A stretch of DNA of 64,000 bases, from positions 62,001 to 126,000 of the forward strand of contig JAIRBC010000013.1 in the NCBI GenBank assembly GCA_022008415.1. Reading direction: 5' to 3'. Each line of letters begins with the position of its first letter. The stretch's first letter is position 1. Below are positions 8,314 to 17,703 of this stretch, piece by piece. This stretch comes from Cerina litoralis. GTDB lineage: Bacteria; Bacteroidota; Bacteroidia; Flavobacteriales; Flavobacteriaceae. A program made the position numbers and the translations under genes. The notes below the pieces were generated by a model, which did no database searches, was not told the origin of the DNA, and worked only from the letters and a program-made list of their open reading frames with translations.

Positions 8314-9945
8314 TTAAACTTGCTTATGGTCTATATAAAAGTTTCGATCAATCTTAAAATCCGACGGTTTACCTTTAAAAGACTCGGTTTTCCATTCGGA
8401 CGTTGGGAATAACCAAATTTCCTTTTTATCCATTAAGGCCTTAACCGGCATATCGAAACCTTTTATAACGTCGGTATACCGGTACTTAATGCTATCATTA
8501 TTAATTTGATATTCCAAAAGTGGGATTTCTGTATTTCTTAAATACTGGTCAAAAAATGCGGATAGGTCCTTGCCCGATTGATCGTCAATAAAGTCTTCAA
8601 TTTGTTTGGAGGTCACGGTTTGGTGGTAAAATTCCTTGTTGAGTCCCCTGAGTATCCGACGCCATTTTTCGTCATCTTCAATGAGCTGCCGCAGGGTGTG
8701 GAGCATATTGGCGCCTTTGTAGTACATGTCTCCGGAACCTTCTTGGTTTACGTTATAGGGGCCTATAATAGGTTTGTCATTACTTATATTTTTTCGGGTG
8801 CCTATCACATAATCGGCCGATGCTTCCTTGCCGAAATAGTAATCCAGATACAGGTTTTCGGAATAGGCTGTGAACCCCTCGTGGATCCACATATCCGCAA
8901 TATCGCGGTTTGTAATATTGTTGGCAAACCACTCGTGTCCAGACTCGTGAATGATTATAAAATCGAATTTAAGCCCCCAGCCGGTCCCCGAAAGGTCGCG
9001 GCCCAAATAACCGTTCTGAAAATGGTTGCCGTAGGTAACGGAACTTTGATGCTCCATGCCCAGATATGGAACTTCCACCAGTTTATAGCCATCCTTGTAA
9101 AAAGGGTAGGGGCCAAACCAATGTTCAAAGGCCTCCATCATTTTCGGGGCTTCCTTGAATTGTTTTTTTGCTTTTTTCAAATTGTCCCGAAGTACATAGT
9201 AGTCCATCGTAAGCGGGCCTTTTTCCCCCGGGTAGATTTCCCCAAAATGCACGTAATCGCCTATATTGATATTGACCCCGTAATTATTGATGGGATTTGC
9301 AACAAACCAGTGATAGGTATTGGTGGTTTTATTTTTGTCTACCTTTCTCAACCGTCCGTTAGAAACATCCATCAACCCTTTGGGCACTTCTATGTTGATG
9401 GCCATACTGTCTACTTCGTCGTACATATGGTCCTTGCAGGGCCACCAAACGCTTGCACCCAAACCTTGACAGGAGGTGGCTATAAAATCCTTGTCGTTAT
9501 CGTCTTTGTCCCAGGAAAACCCACCGTCCCAAGGCGCCCTGACCGCCACTTTTGGTTTGCCGGAATAGTACACCGTGATTTCATTGAATTCCCCTTTTTT
9601 CTGCGGTTTTAGAAGGGTCACAAAATGGGCGTTAACATCCGATTGGAATTCCAAGGTTTTTCCATCTTGGGTGATTTTCTCAATAGTCAACGGAGGTTGC
9701 AGATCTACTTGTAGCACTTGCTTTTCATCCAATACCTTATAGCGGATGGTGTTCTGGCCCGTAATAGACTTGGAAGCGGGGTCAACTTTGACGGTTAAGT
9801 CGTAAAAATTAAGATCCCACCATGCCCGTTCCGGGGTAATACTACCGCGCAGTGTATCCTGATGAGTGAAATTTTGAGCTTGGGCGCTAGAGATAAATAC
9901 AGCTCCAACTAGTAAAAGAATGAAGATTTTTTTCATTTTTTTCAT
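8314..9945 (-). CDS. Secreted M1 family metallopeptidase
   Basis: This 543-residue zinc aminopeptidase starts with a signal peptide (MKKMKKIFILLLVGAVFISSAQA). The catalytic zinc site is IIHESGHEWFANN (HExxH) with the third ligand Glu in MWIHEGFTAYSE 18 residues on. The substrate-recognition segment reads YLGMEHQ instead of the classical GAMEN, a variant seen in bacterial secreted M1 enzymes. It presumably trims peptides from the N terminus in the periplasm or at the surface. The gene sits 53 bases after otsAB, with a perfect 8-bp hairpin (9962-9981) between them, and directly upstream of the YdeI-like gene. Confidence 0.93.
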   Translation of the reverse strand: MKKMKKIFILLLVGAVFISSAQAQNFTHQDTLRGSITPERAWWDLNFYDLTVKVDPASKSITGQNTIRYKVLDEKQVLQVDLQPPLTIEKITQDGKTLEFQSDVNAHFVTLLKPQKKGEFNEITVYYSGKPKVAVRAPWDGGFSWDKDDNDKDFIATSCQGLGASVWWPCKDHMYDEVDSMAINIEVPKGLMDVSNGRLRKVDKNKTTNTYHWFVANPINNYGVNINIGDYVHFGEIYPGEKGPLTMDYYVLRDNLKKAKKQFKEAPKMMEAFEHWFGPYPFYKDGYKLVEVPYLGMEHQSSVTYGNHFQNGYLGRDLSGTGWGLKFDFIIIHESGHEWFANNITNRDIADMWIHEGFTAYSENLYLDYYFGKEASADYVIGTRKNISNDKPIIGPYNVNQEGSGDMYYKGANMLHTLRQLIEDDEKWRRILRGLNKEFYHQTVTSKQIEDFIDDQSGKDLSAFFDQYLRNTEIPLLEYQINNDSIKYRYTDVIKGFDMPVKALMDKKEIWLFPTSEWKTESFKGKPSDFKIDRNFYIDHKQV

Positions 9946-9961
9946 TTATTCTTTCGAGCTC

Positions 9962-9981
9962 CTTCCCTTGGATAAGGGAAG
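9962..9981. repeat. Short perfect hairpin between otsAB and the M1 peptidase gene
   Basis: CTTCCCTT pairs with AAGGGAAG around the loop GGAT. No T-run follows on the minus strand, the direction of both genes, so it is more likely a repeat remnant or processing stem than a strong terminator. Confidence 0.45.
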
Positions 9982-9998
9982 AAGCTTTTTCTATTTAT

Positions 9999-12212
9999 CT
10001 ATTCTGCTCCAGCAAACTTTTCCAACAGCTCCCTTACTTTTTGGGTATTCTCCAAGTAATATTTGGCGTGTGTTTTTTGCAAACCTACCTTAACGGTCAC
10101 AGCACTTTCGGGAAGTTCCTGGAACATAAACTCGTCCGTCCAATCGTCTCCAATGGCAAAGACAAAGTCGTACTCGTCTTCGGTAAGCATTCTCATGGCG
10201 GCACGGCCCTTGTTTACACCACTGCTTTTTATTTCGAGCACTTTATTACCCGATAATACGGTTAGGTCGTCATTGGCGATCAAGCTGGTCAGTACCGTAG
10301 TTAGTTCCGTGGCCCTTTTGTTTCCAAAATCAGGGTCTGTATTGCGGTAGTGCCACGCCAGGGAATAATTTTTTTCTTCTATAAATGTTCCGGGGCTCCT
10401 ATCTACAAAGGATTCCAATACTGGACGTATTTTTTCCATCCAATCGTTCTTTACATTTTCCAACAACCTAAATTCTTCCCCATCCTTGGAGATCCAGACC
10501 CCGTGCTCTACGATCATATTGTATTTTTTATGGAGGAACCACTTGGTAAAGGTGTCCTTGTCCCTCCCGCTGATAAGATAAAGATCGGTGTTTTTCTGGG
10601 TGCTGATGGCGTCCAGCAATTGATAGAGCTTTTCGTCGGGCATTGCTTTTTGGGGATCGTTGTGGAAACCGGCAAGCGTACCATCGTAATCGAGGAAGAG
10701 TAATCGCTTTTTGGCTTTCGTGTATTGGTCAACGACCCTGTTTTGTACACTTGCCGTTAATTTTCGGCTGACCTTGGTATGGATTCTTTCCTTTTGATCG
10801 ATTAGTGATCTCATAAAATCGTTGGCCCATTTCTCCACATTATAACGTTCCAAACGTTTTTGCAGAAACCTGTTTCTTGACTTCTGTTCCTCTACCGGCA
10901 TGTTGATCGCTTCGTAAAGTGAGTCAGCGATCTGTTCAAAATTATTGGGGTTAATTAGTAGGGATTCGTTCATTTCATTGGCGGATCCCGCCATTTCACT
11001 TAGTATAAGCACGCCGGTCCTATCTGTTCGGGTGGCAATATATTCCTTGGCCACCAGGTTCATTCCATCCCGGATAGGGGTTAACAGGGCGATGTCCGAA
11101 GAGGTATACAGGTCTATAAGATTGTCGAACGGCATGGACCTATAAAAGTACCAGATGGGGGTCCAACTTACGGTAGACAATTCTCCGTTGATCCTACCGA
11201 CCAGCTCATCGACCTCTTTTTTCAAAAGTTGATACTGTGGCACATTGGAGCGGGAGGGCACTGCCAAAATAATCAGTCTAACCTTTTCCTTGTACTGTGG
11301 ATATTTGTTCAGGAAATACTCAAATCCATTCAATCTTTTGGCAATGCCCTTGGTGTAATCTAGCCTGTCTATGGAGAGAATAAATTTGGCGTCGGGATCG
11401 GATTCCTTATGGGTGTTGAGTCGTTGTTGCAGCTCGGACTGTTGATTCTCCTTTTTTTCATCGTGTTCCTTGGCCGCATCGCTAAATTTTTTATAATCGA
11501 TCCCCATAGGGAAAGAGTCTACTTTTATAACCCTGTCGTCCTTATAGATTTCGTTAAAACTCACTTCCAGTCCCAACAAACGACGGACCGAGCTTAAAAA
11601 ATGGCGCTCATAATTATAGGTGTGGAAACCGATAAGATCCGATCCCAAAAGTCCTTCCAAGATTTTCTCGCGCCAGGGAAGTGTCCTAAAAATTTCGAAG
11701 GAAGGGAAAGGAATATGAAGAAAGAAACCGATGGAGATATTGGGACGTTGTTGCCTTACCATTTGAGGTACCAACATCAGTTGGTAATCGTGCACCCAAA
11801 TGGTATCATCATCTTCAGATTTTTCTAAAATGGCATCGGCGAATTTTTGATTTACCGCCACGTAGGTGTTCCAGCTCTCGAGTTCAAACTCCGTATATTC
11901 CAAAAAATAGTGGAAGAGTGGCCAAATGGTACGATTACTGAACCCGTAGTAGAAACCGTCGACATCTGCCTCGGTAAGGTTAACTTTGGAGGATCCGTGC
12001 TTTTTCAGGGCTTGATCGATTTTGGGAGCTAGCCCTTCAGGAATTTCTTCGTCGGTTAATCCGCTCCACCCAATCCAAAGGCTATCGCCCCCGGAATGAA
12101 CCGATTTCATACCGGTTGCCAATCCCCCAACACTGGGTATTGCGGTAATGGTGTCTCCGTCAATTTGCAATTGAACGGGTAATCTATTCGATATAATGAC
12201 GGTTTTGCCCAT
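9999..12212 (-). CDS. otsAB: Bifunctional trehalose-6-phosphate synthase/phosphatase
   Basis: The 737-residue product fuses both steps of trehalose synthesis. Residues 1 to about 480 are a GT20 synthase: N-terminal NRLPVQL, VHDYQLMLVP, and the nucleotide-sugar site SIDRLDYTKGIAKRL followed by RDGMNLVAKEY. Residues about 500-737 are a HAD-type phosphatase with nucleophile motif LFLDYDGTLAGF and late motif AIGDDWTDEFMF. The enzyme makes trehalose from UDP-glucose and glucose-6-phosphate in the cytoplasm, usually as an osmo- or stress protectant. It is divergent from a GH15 hydrolase that may degrade trehalose. The leader carries a motif shared with the pnp and fbaA leaders. Confidence 0.95.
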   Translation of the reverse strand: MGKTVIISNRLPVQLQIDGDTITAIPSVGGLATGMKSVHSGGDSLWIGWSGLTDEEIPEGLAPKIDQALKKHGSSKVNLTEADVDGFYYGFSNRTIWPLFHYFLEYTEFELESWNTYVAVNQKFADAILEKSEDDDTIWVHDYQLMLVPQMVRQQRPNISIGFFLHIPFPSFEIFRTLPWREKILEGLLGSDLIGFHTYNYERHFLSSVRRLLGLEVSFNEIYKDDRVIKVDSFPMGIDYKKFSDAAKEHDEKKENQQSELQQRLNTHKESDPDAKFILSIDRLDYTKGIAKRLNGFEYFLNKYPQYKEKVRLIILAVPSRSNVPQYQLLKKEVDELVGRINGELSTVSWTPIWYFYRSMPFDNLIDLYTSSDIALLTPIRDGMNLVAKEYIATRTDRTGVLILSEMAGSANEMNESLLINPNNFEQIADSLYEAINMPVEEQKSRNRFLQKRLERYNVEKWANDFMRSLIDQKERIHTKVSRKLTASVQNRVVDQYTKAKKRLLFLDYDGTLAGFHNDPQKAMPDEKLYQLLDAISTQKNTDLYLISGRDKDTFTKWFLHKKYNMIVEHGVWISKDGEEFRLLENVKNDWMEKIRPVLESFVDRSPGTFIEEKNYSLAWHYRNTDPDFGNKRATELTTVLTSLIANDDLTVLSGNKVLEIKSSGVNKGRAAMRMLTEDEYDFVFAIGDDWTDEFMFQELPESAVTVKVGLQKTHAKYYLENTQKVRELLEKFAGAE

Positions 12213-12280
12213 AATTTGTACTTTTTATAGTAGTTGGAATATAATTTTCCTAAATTTCGACAAAATCGATTGTAAAAACA

Positions 12281-12297
12281 ATTGAACTTGTTTAAAC
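12281..12297 (-). promoter_or_regulatory. GTTTAAACAAGTTCAAT motif in the otsAB leader
   Basis: The minus strand reads GTTTAAACAAGTTCAAT, 69 bases upstream of the otsAB start. Near-identical copies lie upstream of pnp (20048-20064) and fbaA (23524-23540). It contains the palindrome GTTTAAAC. It is a candidate transcription-factor site; the factor is not known. Confidence 0.45.
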
Positions 12298-12345
12298 TTT
12301 CTGGATTGGGGAGAAAAAAACATTATTTGGCGGGTTGTGGTAACG

Positions 12346-12379
12346 ATTAAACGAGCACATTTATAAGACATTAAACGAG
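12346..12379 (+). promoter_or_regulatory. Direct repeat ATTAAACGAG upstream of the GH15 gene
   Basis: ATTAAACGAG occurs at 12346-12355 and again at 12370-12379, 24 bases apart, the second ending two bases before the GH15 start codon. It matches part of the GTTTAAACGAG motif found in the otsAB, pnp and fbaA leaders. This may be a shared operator for the divergent trehalose genes. Confidence 0.4.
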
Positions 12380-12381
12380 AC

Positions 12382-14196
12382 ATGGATAATTTAAATTATG
12401 GAATTATAGGGAACTGTAGGAGTGCAGCATTGATATCAAAAACCGGATCGATCGATTGGTGCTGCCTGCCCGAATTTGACTCGGCTTCTATTTTTGCGAA
12501 AATATTGGACGATGATATTGGGGGGAGTTTTAATATTATGGTGTCTGATGACTATAATATTTCGCAGGCCTACGACCCAAACACTTGTATTTTGATTACT
12601 ACGTTCTCTGAAGGTAAAGATTGTTTTGAACTTCATGATTTTATGCCCAGGTATCACAAGCACAACGGCGATTACCATAGTCCGCCCGAAATAATACGTT
12701 ATATAAAATACATTTCGGGCACTCCAAAAATGAAGGTGCTTTACCAACCTAAGCTCGAATATGCCCTGGGAGAGACCGAGACCTATATCAAACGGAACTT
12801 TATAGCGAGCCTTACACATAAGGTAAAGTTCGATACGGTTTTTTTATATACTTCCTTCGATAAGAAGAAAGTTTTGGACAGCGAAGAGATAACCCTCAAT
12901 GACGACGGATTTTTACTTTTGGCCTACAACGAGAAAATATTTGCTCCAACCATAGAGAACATATATTTGGAATTGGAACGTACCAAGGTGTATTGGCTCA
13001 ACTGGTCCCACAAGACCACAAAGTACAAGGAATTTAATACCGAGATCAATAGGAGTGCACTAACCCTTAAGTTGTTGAGCTATGACAAAACGGGGGCGGT
13101 ATTGGCAGCAGCAACGACCTCCTTGCCCGAGACCTTGGGAGAGGCGCGCAATTGGGATTATCGCTTTTGTTGGATCAGGGATGCCTCAATGGTAATAAAA
13201 GTGGTTTCCGAACTAGGACATGAAAATATAGCAAGGCGGTTTTTAAAGTTTATAGTTGATCTGATTCCGGACAAGGATGAAAAGTTGCAGATTATGTACG
13301 GCATCAACAAGGAAAAAAGATTGACCGAGAGCACCCTAGATCATTTAAGCGGTTATATGGGATCCAAGCCGGTTAGATTGGGAAATGCCGCCTATAAGCA
13401 AAGGCAACACGATATCTACGGTATTTTGATGGATGTGATCCATCAGCAGTTGGTAAAATTTAAAACGGACATAGAAAACGTAGAGGAACTGTGGACCATC
13501 ACCAAAGGGATTGTTTGGATCGTAAGCAATCACTGGAAATCGCCGGATAAGGGCATTTGGGAATTTAGAACGGAAGACCAGCATTTTACCTTTTCCAAGG
13601 TCCTGTGCTGGACGGCCATAGATAGGGCTTTAAAAATTGCAGAAATACTGGACAAAAAACACAAAATTGGGAAATGGAAATTTTTGGAGCAGGAGATTAG
13701 GGAGGATATCCAAAAATTTGCTTGGAACGATGACTTGCAGTCCTATACACAGTCTTACGGTTCCAAGCACTTGGATGCATCCGTTCTACTTATGGAGCCT
13801 TACGGATTTATCCAGGCCTCGGATCCCAAATATATTAGTACGGTAAAGGCCATTGAGAGGGAACTGAGCCATGACGGATTAATGTTCCGTTACAAAAACA
13901 AGGACGATTTTGGGTTGCCTACATCCTCTTTCACCGTGTGTACATTTTGGTTCATCAATAGTTTGTTTAAGATTGGCGAAGAAAAGAAAGCCTTGGAACA
14001 CTTTAAACGACTGCTTTCGTACAGCAATCATCTGGGTCTTTTTAGCGAGGATATCGATTTTAGGAGCAAACGTCTCTTGGGAAACTTTCCGCAAGCTTAT
14101 TCCCATTTGGCATTGATTGAATGCGCAGTCAATTTCTCAACAAGGGGCAAGGACGAGGCAATATTGGAATCTATTGGAAATATTGCTGCCAAATGA
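12382..14196 (+). CDS. Glycoside hydrolase family 15 protein (trehalase/glucoamylase-like)
   Basis: This 604-residue cytoplasmic protein has the GH15 layout: N-terminal beta-sandwich starting YGIIGNCRSAALISKTGSID, then an (alpha/alpha)6 barrel with the hallmark NWDYRFCWIRDASM near residue 255. The general acid is likely in DKGIWEFR and the general base in GLFSEDID near the C terminus. GH15 includes glucoamylases, glucodextranases and bacterial or archaeal trehalases. Position opposite otsAB suggests a trehalase, giving synthesis and breakdown side by side. This substrate call is inference. There is no signal peptide, which fits an intracellular sugar. Confidence 0.88.
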   Translation: MDNLNYGIIGNCRSAALISKTGSIDWCCLPEFDSASIFAKILDDDIGGSFNIMVSDDYNISQAYDPNTCILITTFSEGKDCFELHDFMPRYHKHNGDYHSPPEIIRYIKYISGTPKMKVLYQPKLEYALGETETYIKRNFIASLTHKVKFDTVFLYTSFDKKKVLDSEEITLNDDGFLLLAYNEKIFAPTIENIYLELERTKVYWLNWSHKTTKYKEFNTEINRSALTLKLLSYDKTGAVLAAATTSLPETLGEARNWDYRFCWIRDASMVIKVVSELGHENIARRFLKFIVDLIPDKDEKLQIMYGINKEKRLTESTLDHLSGYMGSKPVRLGNAAYKQRQHDIYGILMDVIHQQLVKFKTDIENVEELWTITKGIVWIVSNHWKSPDKGIWEFRTEDQHFTFSKVLCWTAIDRALKIAEILDKKHKIGKWKFLEQEIREDIQKFAWNDDLQSYTQSYGSKHLDASVLLMEPYGFIQASDPKYISTVKAIERELSHDGLMFRYKNKDDFGLPTSSFTVCTFWFINSLFKIGEEKKALEHFKRLLSYSNHLGLFSEDIDFRSKRLLGNFPQAYSHLALIECAVNFSTRGKDEAILESIGNIAAK

Positions 14197-14224
14197 TCAA
14201 GTAGGGGACGACGCCAACTAAGGG

Positions 14225-14755
14225 TTAATTGATTTTTAACCGCATTGACGTAGCCTTGTCGCCCACAATTTCTACAATGAACAAACTGCTGTTGTCGGCA
14301 TCGTCCATGCTCGAATATTTGTTATCACCGATCATTTTATTTACAAAGTCGGGCGTGGTATCACTATGGCCCACTATCAGGACCTTCTTTCCGAGATTAT
14401 CGGCCTTGAACTGATCTATTTTTAGATTGGCCATATCGTAGTACTGAATGTTGATGTCCTTTTTTACGGATGTAGGGGCGGCCGTCATGGAAGTTCGTTC
14501 AAAATCGGTAGAGTAAATTGCGTCCAAAGGTACGGGATCCAGTACCTCGGCCCATCCCATGGCCCTGCCAAGTCCCTCCTGGTTCAACTCGGGATCCACA
14601 TTGTCGGGATCGGTACGATCTTTCTCGGCATGGCGTATAAAATAAAAGGTAGAAACGATGTCGTTCAAATTGCTTTGAGGCATTTTTATGTCCTTTTTAC
14701 AGCCACCAACGAATAGAAGGATAAGTAGAACAGATAAAATTCTAAGGTTTTTCAT
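14225..14755 (-). CDS. Histidine phosphatase family lipoprotein
   Basis: The 176-residue product starts MKNLRILSVLLILLFVGGC, a lipobox signal; the six-codon longer reading is dropped. The mature part is a short histidine-phosphatase (phosphoglycerate-mutase fold) domain: catalytic FIRHAEKDRTD, ELNQEGLGRAMGWAE, the Arg of STDFERTSMTA, and the second His in VLIVGHSDTTPD. Such envelope-anchored members are common in Bacteroidota, with unknown phosphate substrates. It is convergent with the GH15 gene and ends 28 bases from it. Confidence 0.87.
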   Translation of the reverse strand: MKNLRILSVLLILLFVGGCKKDIKMPQSNLNDIVSTFYFIRHAEKDRTDPDNVDPELNQEGLGRAMGWAEVLDPVPLDAIYSTDFERTSMTAAPTSVKKDINIQYYDMANLKIDQFKADNLGKKVLIVGHSDTTPDFVNKMIGDNKYSSMDDADNSSLFIVEIVGDKATSMRLKIN

Positions 14756-14851
14756 AATTGGGAGGTTAGCCATTTTAGGAATCTTCTCTTTTATCTAACT
14801 AAATTTCGTCGAAAATAGTATGTAATACGGTGTTTTTTTGTTTTTTTGTAT

Positions 14852-16354
14852 ATGGTAAAATTTAGTGTCATCTTGTTGGTATTGGGCATGGCTCTTTCGG
14901 CGCAGGCCCAAGAGGTTACATTGCCCAAGGATTTAAGGCAGCACAATATCACAAACTTCAATTCGAGCTTGGTAAACCCCGTGTTTTCCTTGGATAGGAA
15001 CGGATCCCAATCCATTGCGTTGTGGACACGTTGGCAATGGCAGTCGATTGATGCGGATCCGACTACCTTGGTCCTTAATTACACAAGACCCATAAATTCC
15101 AAATCTGCATTCGGAGCCGGTTATTTTCAAAACAATACAGGGGTTCACTTAGAAAAAGGAGGGGTCGTCAATTATGCCTACGTTTTCAGTTTCGGAGAAA
15201 AATCCCAGTTGGCCCTAGGGGTTAATGTGTATGGATTTCAGCAACAATTTGCAGACGACCGCTTTAGTCCGGGGCAGGATATACCCTTGCCAGAATTGCA
15301 GATATCGGATAATTTTATCATGCAAGTGGCCCCGGGGATCCGTTTTTCCCATGACCGTTTTGGAATAGGAGTTTCTTCCGATAATTTATTTGATTATAAT
15401 TTCACCAAAAAAGAAGCGCAAACGTATAATTCGGAAAAAATATTTACGGGGATAGTGGATTACGCTTTTCCGTTAACATTATTTGGAACCTCGGATAACA
15501 CTTTTGTTAGACCGGCACTATACGTTCGTACCATACCCAACAATGATACTCAATTTGGTTTAAACGCATATTTATCTTCCTCCTATTTTTGGGCCCAAAC
15601 GGGTTACAACAGTTTTTATGGGGTTTCAGTTGGGGCAGGGGGCCATTTCTTTAAAAACGTTTCCCTGGGAGCCTTGGTAGAATTTGGCACGGACCCGGAT
15701 ATAAAGGACAAGGACCCAAGCTTTGAGATAGTCACAGCTTTTAACTTTGGCCGGCAAATGAAGGACCTAATAGGGGAGGAGCTTTCTATGGAAGAAGAGA
15801 CCCATATACTTACCAAGGCCGAGATTGAAGCGGAACAGCAGGCAAATATGGAGAAACAAAGATCGGCCTATGATTCTATCGCGGCCGTTAGAAAGGAACA
15901 GGCATTGGCCGCCGAGATGGTACAGAAAAGGCAAAGGGAGCTCGATTCCCTGAACGGTGTAAAACTAGCCGCAGCGGAAGCTGCCAAGCAACAAAAGACA
16001 GCGGATAGTATTGCACAACTGAAGAAAAAGCAAGCTGCGGTGGTCCAACAGCCTAAACCGATTACACGTAAGACCAAAGGGCATTACGAGGAAGTCGACA
16101 AATTGGAGGGAATGGCACCGGGCTTCTATTTGATCGCCAATGTTTTTGGAACGAAGAAGTATTATGAGGCTTTTATGAAAACATTGACAGACAAAGGATT
16201 AGATCCTAAATCGTTCTATCGTTCGGAAAATAAGTACAACTACGTTTATTTGGGACATTACGATACCTTGGAAGAGGCCGAGAAGGCGAGGGATAGCAAG
16301 CTTAACGGCAAGTATCCGGACAGGACCTGGATTTTCAGGGTAATGGGCCATTAG
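14852..16354 (+). CDS. PorP/SprF family outer-membrane protein with C-terminal SPOR-like domain
   Basis: The 500-residue product has a signal peptide ending in ALSAQAQ; the ATG at 14852 is preferred to a TTG six bases earlier. Residues about 20-310 match the PorP/SprF beta-barrel family (DLRQHNITNFNSSLVNP, FGAGYFQNNTG). These are partners of type IX secretion and gliding-motility PorE/SprD-type proteins. A charged, Ala/Gln-rich coiled coil follows (about 320-405). The last 90 residues (GFYLIANVFGTKKYYEAFM, YVYLGHYDTLEEAEKAR) look like a SPOR or SPOR-like peptidoglycan-binding fold. The combination could link the barrel to the cell wall. Confidence 0.82.
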   Translation: MVKFSVILLVLGMALSAQAQEVTLPKDLRQHNITNFNSSLVNPVFSLDRNGSQSIALWTRWQWQSIDADPTTLVLNYTRPINSKSAFGAGYFQNNTGVHLEKGGVVNYAYVFSFGEKSQLALGVNVYGFQQQFADDRFSPGQDIPLPELQISDNFIMQVAPGIRFSHDRFGIGVSSDNLFDYNFTKKEAQTYNSEKIFTGIVDYAFPLTLFGTSDNTFVRPALYVRTIPNNDTQFGLNAYLSSSYFWAQTGYNSFYGVSVGAGGHFFKNVSLGALVEFGTDPDIKDKDPSFEIVTAFNFGRQMKDLIGEELSMEEETHILTKAEIEAEQQANMEKQRSAYDSIAAVRKEQALAAEMVQKRQRELDSLNGVKLAAAEAAKQQKTADSIAQLKKKQAAVVQQPKPITRKTKGHYEEVDKLEGMAPGFYLIANVFGTKKYYEAFMKTLTDKGLDPKSFYRSENKYNYVYLGHYDTLEEAEKARDSKLNGKYPDRTWIFRVMGH

Positions 16355-16437
16355 ATTGTGGTGAACTAATGGGTTGGTGAACTAGTGGGTTTGTGGTGGA
16401 TAGTCGACAGAATTACCCGAACCTAAAGCCATAAAAA

Positions 16438-16460
16438 AACTCCGGTAATCAGCCGGAGTT
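16438..16460 (-). terminator. Intrinsic terminator of rpoD
   Basis: AACTCCGG at 16438-16445 pairs with CCGGAGTT at 16453-16460. On the minus strand the stem is followed by a T-run (complement of AAAAAAA at 16433-16439). It lies about 120 bases past the rpoD stop. It may also serve the plus-strand PorP gene, but has no T-run in that direction. Confidence 0.75.
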
Positions 16461-16583
16461 CATTCATCAATCAAAAAACGAACAGTCATGATAAACTGTT
16501 GCTCTTTATATACAATTTACAATTTTTATGCCAAATTTCCAAAATTAAAAGTAGCTGCCAAATGTGGTAAACTGTGCCTTGGA

Positions 16584-17447
16584 CTATCCAAGATAGGTCT
16601 TTAAGATTTTACTTCTAGAGGTGTGCTTTAATCTTCGGATTGCCTTCTCTTTAATTTGGCGGACCCTTTCCCTGGTTAGGTCAAAGGTTTCCCCTATTTC
16701 TTCCAAAGTCATGGAATGTTGTCCTGCCAGTCCAAAATACAAGCGAATCACATCGGCTTCCCTAGGGGTCAACGTTTCCAATGCCCTTTCAATCTCTGTT
16801 CTAAGCGATTCGTGCAACAATTCCTTGTCGGGGTTGGGCGATTCCCCACTGCGCAATACGTCGTAGAGGTTGGAATCTTCCCCATCGATCAAGGGTGCGT
16901 CCATAGATACGTGACGTCCGGAATTTTTCAAGGATTGCTTTACATCCTCTACGGTCATATCTAGCTCCTTTGCAATTTCTTCTGCGGAAGGTTGGCGCTC
17001 ATGCGCTTGCTCCAAAAAGGCAAACGTCTTGTTGATCTTATTGATCGATCCGATCTTGTTCAGTGGCAGACGTACAATACGGGATTGCTCTGCGAGCGCC
17101 TGCAATATGGATTGACGAATCCACCATACGGCATAGGAGATAAATTTAAATCCCCGGGTCTCGTCAAAACGTTGCGCAGCCTTGATCAACCCTAAATTTC
17201 CCTCATTGATCAAATCGGGTAGGGTCAATCCTTGGTTTTGGTATTGTTTGGCTACCGATACCACAAATCGAAGGTTGGCCTTGGTCAATTTTTCGAGTGC
17301 GACTTGGTCCCCGGCCTTGATGCGTTGGGCCAATTCTACCTCTTCGTCGGCGGTGATCAGGTCCACTTTGCCAATTTCCTGCAAATATTTGTCCAAGGAA
17401 GCGGTTTCCCTATTGGTAACCTGTTTTGTAATTTTTAGCTGTCTCAT
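16584..17447 (-). CDS. rpoD: Primary RNA polymerase sigma factor (RpoD/SigA type)
   Basis: The product has 287 residues, the short primary sigma factor of Bacteroidota, without region 1.1. Region 2 is intact with [33 protein letters not shown] and the promoter-melting [17 protein letters not shown]. Region 3 and the region 4 helix-turn-helix ([29 protein letters not shown]) follow. It directs transcription from TAnnTTTG-type promoters. It is a single-gene unit with a terminator at 16438. Its neighbours pnp, rpsO and accD are also housekeeping genes. Confidence 0.97.
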   Translation of the reverse strand: MRQLKITKQVTNRETASLDKYLQEIGKVDLITADEEVELAQRIKAGDQVALEKLTKANLRFVVSVAKQYQNQGLTLPDLINEGNLGLIKAAQRFDETRGFKFISYAVWWIRQSILQALAEQSRIVRLPLNKIGSINKINKTFAFLEQAHERQPSAEEIAKELDMTVEDVKQSLKNSGRHVSMDAPLIDGEDSNLYDVLRSGESPNPDKELLHESLRTEIERALETLTPREADVIRLYFGLAGQHSMTLEEIGETFDLTRERVRQIKEKAIRRLKHTSRSKILKTYLG

Positions 17448-17564
17448 CTAAATTTTTCGTATCAAATCGTTTAAGCATCCCAAAGGGTGCATATGTTTAT
17501 ACGTAAAAAAGGATAAAAAGTTACAAATGGACCCGTAAATTTTTAATTTATTGGTTAAACAGCA

Positions 17565-17595
17565 TAAAAAAAGCCCCAATTTTAAAGTTGGAGCC
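17565..17595 (-). terminator. Distal intrinsic terminator of pnp
   Basis: On the minus strand a stem formed by 17587-17594 and 17573-17580 (GCTCCAA with TTGGGGC, one G-U pair) is followed by a run of seven T. It lies just after the large hairpin at 17614-17685. Confidence 0.75.
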
Positions 17596-17613
17596 TTAAT
17601 TTTTACAATAAAA

Positions 17614-17685
17614 AGTGGTTTAAAACTTTTTGTCTGGCACCGAAAATATCGGCTTTTGAAGGTGAACGAAAAAGTTTAAACCACT
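17614..17685 (-). terminator. Large proximal hairpin/terminator of pnp
   Basis: AGTGGTTTAAAACTTTTT at 17614-17631 is the inverted partner of AAAAAGTTTAAACCACT at 17669-17685 with a single bulged A. The loop holds a small CCGA/TCGG stem. On the minus strand the stem is followed by five T. It starts 18 bases from the pnp stop codon and looks like a first of two tandem terminators or an RNA-stabilising element. Confidence 0.65.
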
Positions 17686-17703
17686 CCACTTGGAACCAAA
17701 AAC

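Noticed and set aside
8578..9612. 344-codon open frame on the plus strand
   Set aside because: It lies wholly antisense to the M1 peptidase gene, which has clear zinc motifs. Its translation has no domain pattern.
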